DNA of 13,207 nt from Paraglaciecola arctica (GTDB lineage: Bacteria; Pseudomonadota; Gammaproteobacteria; Enterobacterales; Alteromonadaceae). Of the stretch, positions 6,760 to 13,207 are shown one piece after another. The notes under the pieces are model-generated. The model saw nothing but the letters and a program-made list of their open reading frames with translations, was not told the DNA's origin and did not search any database. Within the stretch, counting starts at the first letter, position 1; each line of letters begins with the position of its first letter. Where the stretch lies: positions 1 to 13,207 of the forward strand of contig QIJM01000586.1 of the NCBI GenBank assembly GCA_003232445.1, written 5' to 3'. A program made the translations under genes and the position numbers.

Positions 6760-7413
6760 TTGATTCTCGCGACAACACTGGTTATCTTGCTAAAAAAAAT
6801 AGAAACTATTTTAGACTATTTCAGTCGATACGGTCTTGTGGTGCTAGTCGCTATTATCATTACCCTGGCCGCTCACACTTACTTTGGAACGGCGTCATTA
6901 CGTAAAAAAAGATTACGCCAAAGTTTAAAAATAGCGATTGCCCCACTGGTGATTGCCTGCTTATTATTGCTGTTTAACATCTACCCCGCCATCTATCAAA
7001 ATCTGCAAAGTCACTTATCCGTCATTCAGGATTTGCAAATATATGTATTTGGCATTCTATTTATGGCCGGCATTGCCTATACACTGAAACACAATGAACA
7101 TGTCCGGATTGATATTTTCTACCAACGCTATTCCGCAAAAACAAAAGCCATCATCAATATAATTGGTACGGCGTTATTTTTGTTTCCAATATGTTTTTTG
7201 ATACTTTATGCGAGCCTGGATCTGGTCATAAATAGTTGGCCTACAGAAAAATATCGCATTGAAGGTGGCCTGCCCTTTCTGTATGTACTCAAGTCTTTTA
7301 TCGTCATTATGCCTGTCCTTGTCCTCATCCAGGGGATCGCTGAGTTAATCAAACACACGATAACCATTTTATCTGATCATCATTACCCGATACCCAATAC
7401 GCGGGACAGCTGA
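6760..7413 (+). CDS. TRAP transporter small permease subunit, DctQ family (start unresolved)
   Basis: Small membrane subunit of a tripartite ATP-independent periplasmic transporter; it pairs with the large subunit to form the sodium- or proton-driven permease. The family core is ILFMAGIAYTLKHNEHVRIDIFYQR (about 107-131), containing the AYTL..N.HVRxDxxY signature, then a helix LFLFPICFLILYASL, the segment EGGLPFLYVLKS and a final helix ending LIQGIAELI. About six hydrophobic segments are seen when the upstream extension is included, against four in typical DctQ. The extra part lies between helix 1 and the core, around a basic loop LRKKRLRQ. The first standard start is TTG 6760, but translation probably begins upstream. 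The stop TGA (7411-7413) shares its A with the dctM ATG, so the two are translationally coupled. Confidence 0.85.
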   Translation: MILATTLVILLKKIETILDYFSRYGLVVLVAIIITLAAHTYFGTASLRKKRLRQSLKIAIAPLVIACLLLLFNIYPAIYQNLQSHLSVIQDLQIYVFGILFMAGIAYTLKHNEHVRIDIFYQRYSAKTKAIINIIGTALFLFPICFLILYASLDLVINSWPTEKYRIEGGLPFLYVLKSFIVIMPVLVLIQGIAELIKHTITILSDHHYPIPNTRDS

Positions 7414-8753
7414 TGGCTATATTACTGATAGTCACTGTTTGTGTTTTTTTAATGGTTGGCTACCCGGTCGCATTTACCCTAGCCGGCACCGCCGTGCTGT
7501 TTGCCGGCATTGGCCTGCTGACCGGTGACTTTGATGTATCAAATAGCTATTTTTTACATGGCAGAATATACGCTATCATGATAAATGAATTATTGATCGC
7601 CATACCCGTGTTTATTTTTATGGGACTAATGCTCGAACGCTCGAAAATGGCGGAAAATTTACTGGAAACAATGTCACTGCTTTTTGGTCCACTACGAGGC
7701 GGACTGGGTATATCGGTAATCATCGTCGGTGCATTATTAGCGGCCAGTACCGGAATCGTTGGCGCAACCGTGGTGACGATGGGGCTGATTTCGCTGCCCA
7801 CCATGATTAGACGAGGTTATGACCCTAGCGTCGCTGCCGGTGCCATTTGCGCCTCGGGCACACTCGGTCAAATTATTCCACCATCGATTGTATTGATTAT
7901 ACTGGCCGATACGCTTTCGCATGCGGCATCCAACCAAGGCTTGCTCGGCAGCATCACCATTAACGATCTGTTTGCTGCGGCGATCATACCCGGTTTAATT
8001 CTGGTCGGAGCCTATATCACCTATATTATCTATTTAGCCTTGTTCAAACCGGAAAAAACACCGGCAATACCCAAACACGAACGCGCCCAAATAAGCCCTC
8101 TAGAGCTTACGCTTCGCGTGTTCAAGGTGTTGTTACCCCCACTTTTTCTAATCCTGATGGTTCTCGGTTCTATTCTTATATGGGCCGTCAATCCAACCAA
8201 TGCTGCAGCGTTAGGGGCACTGGGCGCGATAATTTTAGCAATGCTTTCCGGGCAGTTTAGCTTGCCAATCCTGCGTGATGTCATGCAACGTACTTTATTG
8301 ATCACCTCCATGATCATGATGATTCTGATCGGTGCGGCGATATTTATCATGGTCTTCAAAGCTTTTGGCGGTGACGATATTATTGCAAATTTTTTCACCA
8401 ATTTACCTGGCAACAAATATACTGTGTTGCTTATTATCATGTTGATTATATTTCTACTGGGTTTTATTCTGGATTTTATTGAAATTACTGTTGTGGTCGT
8501 CCCTATTATTGCACCCATATTAATACAGATGGGTATATCACCAACATGGCTAGGTATTCTGATTGCGCTCAACCTGCAAACATCATTTTTAACACCACCT
8601 TTTGGATTTTCGCTCTTTTACCTAAGAGGCGTTGCCCCTAAAAGCATTAAGACCAGACAAATATACCAAGGTGTTATTCCCTTTATTTTTATACAGATCC
8701 TGATGCTTCTAGCAATTGCTTATGTATTTAGAGACTCGATTTGGAACCGGTAA
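7413..8753 (+). CDS. TRAP transporter large permease subunit, DctM family
   Basis: Main translocation subunit of the TRAP transporter, an inner-membrane protein of 446 residues, a normal length, with about 12 hydrophobic segments across its whole length. Family signatures are PVFIFMGLMLERS near the N-terminal third, ASTGIVGATVVTMG, GTLGQIIPPSIVLI in the first repeat half, GFILDFIEITVVVVPI and NLQTSFLTPPFGFSLFYLRG in the second half. The two proline-containing re-entrant segments (IIPPS and LTPPF) are the hallmarks of the elevator-type fold. The ATG at 7413 overlaps the dctQ stop by one base (TGATG). The C-terminus is 5 bases from the end of the convergent substrate-binding protein gene. The substrate is inferred from that binding protein, most likely a 2-oxoacid or other carboxylate. 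Confidence 0.95.
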   Translation: MAILLIVTVCVFLMVGYPVAFTLAGTAVLFAGIGLLTGDFDVSNSYFLHGRIYAIMINELLIAIPVFIFMGLMLERSKMAENLLETMSLLFGPLRGGLGISVIIVGALLAASTGIVGATVVTMGLISLPTMIRRGYDPSVAAGAICASGTLGQIIPPSIVLIILADTLSHAASNQGLLGSITINDLFAAAIIPGLILVGAYITYIIYLALFKPEKTPAIPKHERAQISPLELTLRVFKVLLPPLFLILMVLGSILIWAVNPTNAAALGALGAIILAMLSGQFSLPILRDVMQRTLLITSMIMMILIGAAIFIMVFKAFGGDDIIANFFTNLPGNKYTVLLIIMLIIFLLGFILDFIEITVVVVPIIAPILIQMGISPTWLGILIALNLQTSFLTPPFGFSLFYLRGVAPKSIKTRQIYQGVIPFIFIQILMLLAIAYVFRDSIWNR

Positions 8754-8758
8754 ATTGG

Positions 8759-9880
8759 CTACTGCGAGCGCGCACTAATAAAGGCTTTCTCTGAGATATC
8801 ATTCCAGGCGATCACGTTATCTCGGTAGTGTTTAAAAGAGGTAAAGACTTCTTTGCTAAAAGCATCTTTTTCTGCCAGTTCTGACACGACCTGATCTGAT
8901 AACAGCTTTAATTTCTTAAGGACGTCGTCAGGAAACTTTTTGATATTCACCTTGTGCTTGCCAACCAGTTCTTGAAGTGCCTGGTTATTTTTAGCCATAT
9001 ACTCAGATAACATGTCCATGTTAACGGCTTTTGCTGCATTTTTCACAATCTCCTGGAGATCCACGGGTAATTTTTCAAACGCCTTTTTGTTAATGATCAC
9101 TTCAAGGGTTGTACCTGGCTCGTGCCATCCGGGGTAGTAATAATATTTCGCTTGCTTGTGCAATCCGAAGGCTAAATCGTTGTAAGGTCCAACCCATTCT
9201 GTTGCGTCGATATTACCTGTACTCAGCGCTGTTAGCAGTTCGCCGCCTGCCAGGTTGACAGGGATACCGCCAGCACGTTTTAATACTTCTCCACCCAACC
9301 CTGGAATCCGCATTTTTAATCCCTTGAGGTCTGCCAAAGAATTAATTTCTTTGTTAAACCAGCCTCCCATCTGCGTCCCGGTATTGCCTGCTGCCAGGGG
9401 GATCAAATTATACTTTTCATACGCCCGGCGCCACAAATCCATACCGCCACCGTAATACATCCAGCCATTCATTTCCTGTGCGGTCAGCCCAAAGGGTACC
9501 GCAGAAAAAAATTGAAACGTTTCGGAACGACTTTTCCAATAGTAAGCGGCACCGTGTCCCATTTGCGCTGCGCCTTTGGAAACTGAATCGAATACACCCT
9601 TGGCAGGCACCAGTTCTTTTGAACCATATACCTTTACGGTGAGCCGGCCGGCACTCATCTTGGTAATCATTTCTGCGAGTAAATTCGCACCGGTACCCAG
9701 CACGGGAAAATTACGCGGCCAGGTGGTAACCATTTTCCATTTTATTTTCTTTGTTGCTGGCTTTGTTACCGCTTGTTTGTCGCCTGCAGCGGTATCAGCG
9801 TTCGAACAGCTTGCCAGCATCGTCGACGTGGCTACCAATGACCCTGCACCCAGTCCTTTAACAAAATCGCGTCTTTTCAT
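8759..9880 (-). CDS. TRAP transporter substrate-binding lipoprotein, TakP/DctP-like, Tat signal
   Basis: Periplasmic solute receptor of 373 residues for the TRAP permease encoded convergently. The N-terminus MKRRDFVKG carries a twin-arginine motif and is followed by a lipobox LASC (22-25), so it is probably a folded, Tat-exported lipoprotein anchored through C25. Mature-domain features match the 2-oxoacid-binding TakP branch: WKMVTTWPRNFPVLGTGAN (48-66), the binding-site arginine in MRIPGLGGEV (190-199), ATEWVGPYNDLAFGLHK (226-242) and YYPGWHEPG (248-256). Substrate by analogy is pyruvate or another 2-oxoacid; related proteins bind other carboxylates. The ATG at 9880-9878 has a GAGAGA Shine-Dalgarno about 6 bases upstream. 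A weak promoter candidate lies upstream (TTGCGC 9941-9936, TAGTAT 9918-9913, 17-base spacing). It is transcribed separately from its permease. Confidence 0.93.
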   Translation of the reverse strand: MKRRDFVKGLGAGSLVATSTMLASCSNADTAAGDKQAVTKPATKKIKWKMVTTWPRNFPVLGTGANLLAEMITKMSAGRLTVKVYGSKELVPAKGVFDSVSKGAAQMGHGAAYYWKSRSETFQFFSAVPFGLTAQEMNGWMYYGGGMDLWRRAYEKYNLIPLAAGNTGTQMGGWFNKEINSLADLKGLKMRIPGLGGEVLKRAGGIPVNLAGGELLTALSTGNIDATEWVGPYNDLAFGLHKQAKYYYYPGWHEPGTTLEVIINKKAFEKLPVDLQEIVKNAAKAVNMDMLSEYMAKNNQALQELVGKHKVNIKKFPDDVLKKLKLLSDQVVSELAEKDAFSKEVFTSFKHYRDNVIAWNDISEKAFISARSQ

Positions 9881-10336
9881 TATTGTTCTCTCTATTTATA
9901 AAAATAAAGAAGATACTAACTTACCAGGGTTTTTCGCGCAATTCGATAAACAACAAAACTTTGACACTTCTCGAGTCTATTTAGACCGGCTATTAGAGCA
10001 CAGTCTTCTAATTTATCAAGGTAAAATCACCGTAGCTATTGTTTCATAAATTCATTTACTTACACCCGTGCCTTTATTTTTTCCCGACTAGTTTGGCGAA
10101 AAAATATTATCGTTTTTTTTAGCCTGGATGACTGGCGAAGCAAAATTTTCTATACCATACTCAGCATCTGTCTATCAATCCCCTCAATTTATGCCTGAAA
10201 TATTCACGTATAAATACCGGAGTCGCAGTGTCTTTGTTCTAAAAAACAGGGAAAATAACATAAGACCGACCAGCAATCACTGACAGCTAACAGTTGAATT
10301 TTCCGTTTTATAATAATAGAAAAAGGTTTGTGTTCT
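9881..10336. other. Intergenic region between divergent TRAP receptor and GGDEF-EAL genes
   Basis: These 456 bases contain no convincing protein gene or structured RNA. They hold the presumed promoters of both flanking genes, a small inverted repeat GTCTA-TT-TAGAC (9975-9986), and an A/T-run-rich segment (10075-10130) with TTTTTTC (10077-10083) facing GAAAAAA (10098-10104). The latter has too little GC stem to be a credible terminator. A perfect TATAAT lies at 10309-10314 just before the next gene. Confidence 0.6.
10309..10314 (+). promoter_or_regulatory. -10 box candidate for the GGDEF-EAL gene
   Basis: TATAAT placed 22 bases before the ATG at 10337. No good -35 hexamer sits 16-18 bases upstream (GCTAAC at 17). 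It would give a very short leader just including the AAAAGG ribosome binding site. Confidence 0.35.
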
Positions 10337-13207
10337 ATGCTTTTGTATTTACGTAAGATAAGAAAAGAAATCGCTCTACTTGTTTTTTTTACCTTTATTG
10401 CCACCCCGATAACCGGTTTTGCCGCAGCGATTTATTTAGAGCTTGTTTCAACTAGTGAAATCATGGCCCTGCTGGAGAACCGGCTGCTCATTGCCTTTAC
10501 GCTGGCCATGTCGTTATGGGTATTCGTGCATTTTTGGCATTTCCTGGCGCCCATACTCCGATGGATAGAATACGATAGAAACAACCAAGATGCACCACAC
10601 CAGTTACACTTGCGTTTAAAGCAATTTACACGGGCTTACTGGTCATTTTTTATTTTTTACGCTTGTATAGTACCCATATTGTTTAATTTAATTATCGATA
10701 AAACCCTGCTCTATAAGGGCCCGCTATTTACGCTGCAATTTATCCTATTGCAATGTATTGTCGTTATATTAGCAGCCATGCCTACCTATCTACGGGCGCA
10801 TAACAGTCTAGGAAAATTAGCTAGGTTTCTAGGCGTCAAATATATACATGGCAGCCTGAAAACAAAGTTAGTGCTAATCGGGGCAGTGATACCTTCACTA
10901 TGCATGATACTATTTTTTATATTTCAATGGGCTAACCTTGGTTACGTTAGCTGGGACGGCGTGGCGATCTTACTACTGCTGTGCACAATCGTACTCACCA
11001 GCACCAATAACACCGTTCGTGGAATACGCAATTCACTGCTCCCTGTTCAAAAAATATTTAGTACCAGCGGGGCCACCGACCACTCAAAACTAATCAACCT
11101 TAAACCACAGTCAACCGATGAAATCGGCTATTTAATGCAAACGATTGGCAAGGTTTTTCGGCAACTAGCTGACCAGCGATCGCATATGCACGCCGTTGTT
11201 GATAACGCAGCTGAAGGCATTATCGTCGTCGACTCCGAGGGCACAGTAGACACGTTTAATATCGCGGCGCAAAATCTTTTTGGCTATTCCGCACACGAGG
11301 CTAAGGGGTTACCTTTATCCCATTTTTTGCCCGCACTCGTGAGCAATTCGCGAACCCCGACGGTCGCCAAAGAAGAACAGGAGATTGAAGGCGTCCATAG
11401 AAACGGTCGGCGTATTTCCATGTCTGCGCATGTCAGTAAAATGCAGATGAGTGATAAAACCATGTATACCTGCCTAGTCGCCGACATCACTGCCCGAAAG
11501 GCTGCTCAAATCAAACAAATACGCGCTGAAACGCGCTACCGGGACTTGGTGGAGACAGCCCACGATCTAGTCTGGATATGTGATGCAGAAGGCAAGTGGA
11601 TCTACCTGAACAAAGCTGCCACAACAATATACGGCTATAGTCCTGCGGAAATGATAGGCCACTTTATCAAAGAGTACCACGACCCCGCTTTTTGCCAGCA
11701 GGAATCTAAAGCCTTTGCAGAAATTCTAAAAGGCAAAGAACTTTATCAATTTGAAACGGTGCATCTCGATAAAAACGGACATCCACATTACCTGAGCTTT
11801 AATGCCAAAGCCCAACGTGACATTCTCGGCAACGTACAGCAAATTACCGGCACCGCCAGAGACATTTCTGAAAAGAAGGCTTTCGAAAAACAACTTTCTT
11901 ACCAGGCAGAGCATGACGTTTTAACCGGCTTGTTCAATCGCAGGTTTTTCCAGCAGGAATTGGAGAGAGTATGTGCGCGGGTTACTCGCAGCGCCGGCTC
12001 GTGTGGATTATTATATATCGATCTCGACCAGTTTAAATATATTAATGACACGCTTGGACACGCAGCAGGCGATCGCCTCTTGGTGGAAATAAGTAGTTTA
12101 CTTTCGAATAATATGCGCGAAGGCGAATTGCTGGCGCGTTTCGGCGGTGATGAATTTACAATGTTATTGTATAATATTGGCGATACTGGCCTACAAAACG
12201 TCGCTGAAAAATTTTGTCGTCTTTTTAATGAATATAAATTTCTTCATAACGGCAATGCAATTAATATCACTTGCAGTATTGGCGGCACGCTACTCGACTG
12301 CAATACCAAGGATGCTGATGAAGCCATGGCTCGTGCAGACATGGCATGCCATATGGCAAAATCAAATGGACGCAACTGTGTCCACCTTTACGACCCAGGT
12401 ACGAACAGCGAAAATAACATGGCAGCAGACATGGGTTGGGCCGCGCGCGTTCGCGACATGCTGGAAACCGATCGAATGGTGCAAGTGTACCAACCGATTG
12501 TATCCGTTAAAACCGGCTCTATCAGTCACTACGAAGTCTTGTTGAGAATGCCATGCGACGACGGTAAACTGATGCTCCCTGGGGGCTTCCTTCCCGCCGC
12601 CGAGAGATTTGGCCTAATACAAAGCATCGACAGGTGGGTTACTGAAAAATCAATCGAACAACTAAAAATACACAAAAAAAACAACCAACTCTGCCGATTT
12701 TCAATCAACTTGTCCAGTTATGCTTTTGATGATCCGACACTGCTACCGCTGGTTAAAAAACTTCTGCGTAAGTCTGCTATTAACCCTGCGAATCTTATTT
12801 TTGAAATTACAGAATCAGCAGCAATCAAGAACCTGGATCTTGCGGTAAAACTGATTCACTCACTTAAAGAACTGGGTTGTCAGTTTTCGCTTGATGATTT
12901 TGGTTCCGGTTTTAATTCATTTACTTACCTAAAACATCTTCCTGTAGATCATATAAAAATAGACGGTTCATTTGTAAGAGATATTGCTACTAATTCTGTC
13001 GACTTGGCCATGGTCACCTCGATGAATCAAATTGCCCACGCACTGAACAAGAAAACTATTGCTGAATGCGTGGAAAATATTGAAACCTATGAAACACTAA
13101 AAGAGATTGGCATTGACTATGTACAAGGATTCTATCTTGGAAAACCCAGTGAAAATCTGATTCTAAATAAACACCTACCAAGAAACTGTAGCCGAGTCAC
13201 CGCGTAA
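10337..13207 (+). CDS. Membrane PAS-PAS-GGDEF-EAL cyclic-di-GMP turnover protein
   Basis: A 956-residue inner-membrane sensor. About six hydrophobic helices fill 12-222, an arrangement I do not assign to a named sensor family. A short HAMP-like linker (TDEIGYL, 260-266), two PAS domains with PAC ends (about 281-390 and 400-515), GGDEF (about 518-685) and EAL (about 700-945) follow. The cyclase site is intact: GGDEF (603-607), with upstream DLDQFKYINDTLGH (562-575). The inhibitory I-site reads REGE (594-597) in place of RxxD. The EAL site keeps expected ligands: EVLLR (733-737), N791, ITE (824-826), DDFGSG (853-858), KID (874-876), AECVE (909-913) and QG (930-931). ATG 10337 is preferred over TTG 10328 because AAAAGG (10321-10326) suits it. 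Both activities are possible; net activity is unknown. Confidence 0.93.
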   Translation: MLLYLRKIRKEIALLVFFTFIATPITGFAAAIYLELVSTSEIMALLENRLLIAFTLAMSLWVFVHFWHFLAPILRWIEYDRNNQDAPHQLHLRLKQFTRAYWSFFIFYACIVPILFNLIIDKTLLYKGPLFTLQFILLQCIVVILAAMPTYLRAHNSLGKLARFLGVKYIHGSLKTKLVLIGAVIPSLCMILFFIFQWANLGYVSWDGVAILLLLCTIVLTSTNNTVRGIRNSLLPVQKIFSTSGATDHSKLINLKPQSTDEIGYLMQTIGKVFRQLADQRSHMHAVVDNAAEGIIVVDSEGTVDTFNIAAQNLFGYSAHEAKGLPLSHFLPALVSNSRTPTVAKEEQEIEGVHRNGRRISMSAHVSKMQMSDKTMYTCLVADITARKAAQIKQIRAETRYRDLVETAHDLVWICDAEGKWIYLNKAATTIYGYSPAEMIGHFIKEYHDPAFCQQESKAFAEILKGKELYQFETVHLDKNGHPHYLSFNAKAQRDILGNVQQITGTARDISEKKAFEKQLSYQAEHDVLTGLFNRRFFQQELERVCARVTRSAGSCGLLYIDLDQFKYINDTLGHAAGDRLLVEISSLLSNNMREGELLARFGGDEFTMLLYNIGDTGLQNVAEKFCRLFNEYKFLHNGNAINITCSIGGTLLDCNTKDADEAMARADMACHMAKSNGRNCVHLYDPGTNSENNMAADMGWAARVRDMLETDRMVQVYQPIVSVKTGSISHYEVLLRMPCDDGKLMLPGGFLPAAERFGLIQSIDRWVTEKSIEQLKIHKKNNQLCRFSINLSSYAFDDPTLLPLVKKLLRKSAINPANLIFEITESAAIKNLDLAVKLIHSLKELGCQFSLDDFGSGFNSFTYLKHLPVDHIKIDGSFVRDIATNSVDLAMVTSMNQIAHALNKKTIAECVENIETYETLKEIGIDYVQGFYLGKPSENLILNKHLPRNCSRVTA

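Noticed and set aside
8030..8572. 180-codon minus-strand open frame opposite dctM
   Set aside because: This is an antisense shadow of a membrane protein gene, rich in Ile, Met and Arg as expected for complementary membrane codons.
9961..9966. Perfect TTGACA hexamer on the plus strand upstream of the GGDEF-EAL gene
   Set aside because: No -10 element lies 16-18 bases downstream and it is more than 350 bases from the gene.
9576..10049. 157-codon plus-strand open frame over the start of the TRAP receptor gene
   Set aside because: It overlaps the conserved N-terminal half of the receptor in antisense, and the composition does not look like a real protein.
10075..10130. Possible terminator formed by T- and A-runs
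   Set aside because: The pairing is only A/T with no GC stem, and no gene ends there.
10328..10336. TTG start giving three extra residues on the GGDEF-EAL protein
   Set aside because: The AAAAGG ribosome binding site would sit almost on top of it, whereas ATG 10337 has suitable spacing.
12147..12545. 132-codon plus-strand open frame inside the GGDEF-EAL gene
   Set aside because: Alternative frame within a conserved GGDEF domain, with no domain of its own.

Overview
The window looks like a chromosomal segment of a moderately AT-rich gammaproteobacterium. The proteobacterial order cannot be fixed from sequence alone. The assignment rests on engB next to polA, on a DUF2782 protein followed by an aminoglycoside-phosphotransferase-type homoserine kinase (the arrangement known from Pseudomonas), and on protein similarity recognised by eye. 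I see no tRNA, rRNA, insertion sequence, phage gene or CRISPR array.

Left part (1-3706, all minus strand): the 5' part of engB (ribosome assembly GTPase, running off the window), a 518-base interval without a protein gene, then complete polA. The interval holds the strongest non-coding signal of the window. It is a minus-strand candidate small RNA of roughly 140 nt with three hairpins, C-rich loops and a strong intrinsic terminator. Its place between polA and engB matches Spot 42 in enterobacteria and ErsA in Pseudomonas, but the sequence does not resemble Spot 42. The C-rich loops recall Xanthomonas sX13.

Middle (3871-6096, plus strand): a LOG-type nucleotide phosphoribohydrolase and a small secreted DUF2782 protein form a tight pair divergent from polA. 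Homoserine kinase thrB follows with its own TATAAT box.

Transport part (6105-9880): a near-consensus sigma-70 promoter drives a periplasmic TlpA-like thioredoxin, then the small (DctQ) and large (DctM) membrane subunits of a TRAP transporter. The substrate-binding protein, a Tat-dependent lipoprotein resembling the 2-oxoacid binder TakP, is encoded convergently with only 5 bases between stop codons. The DctQ subunit has no ATG, GTG or TTG start that would give a complete first membrane helix. Its frame stays open up to the tlpA stop codon, which lies in the same frame.

Right part (9881-13207): a 456-base intergenic region and a large membrane-bound PAS-PAS-GGDEF-EAL protein with intact cyclic-di-GMP synthesis and degradation motifs, ending exactly at the window edge.

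The blocks appear to be separate transcription units: housekeeping (engB, polA, thrB), 2-oxoacid or other carboxylate uptake (TRAP), and a c-di-GMP signalling protein. I see no defence or mobile system. The items most worth following up are the sRNA and the start of DctQ.
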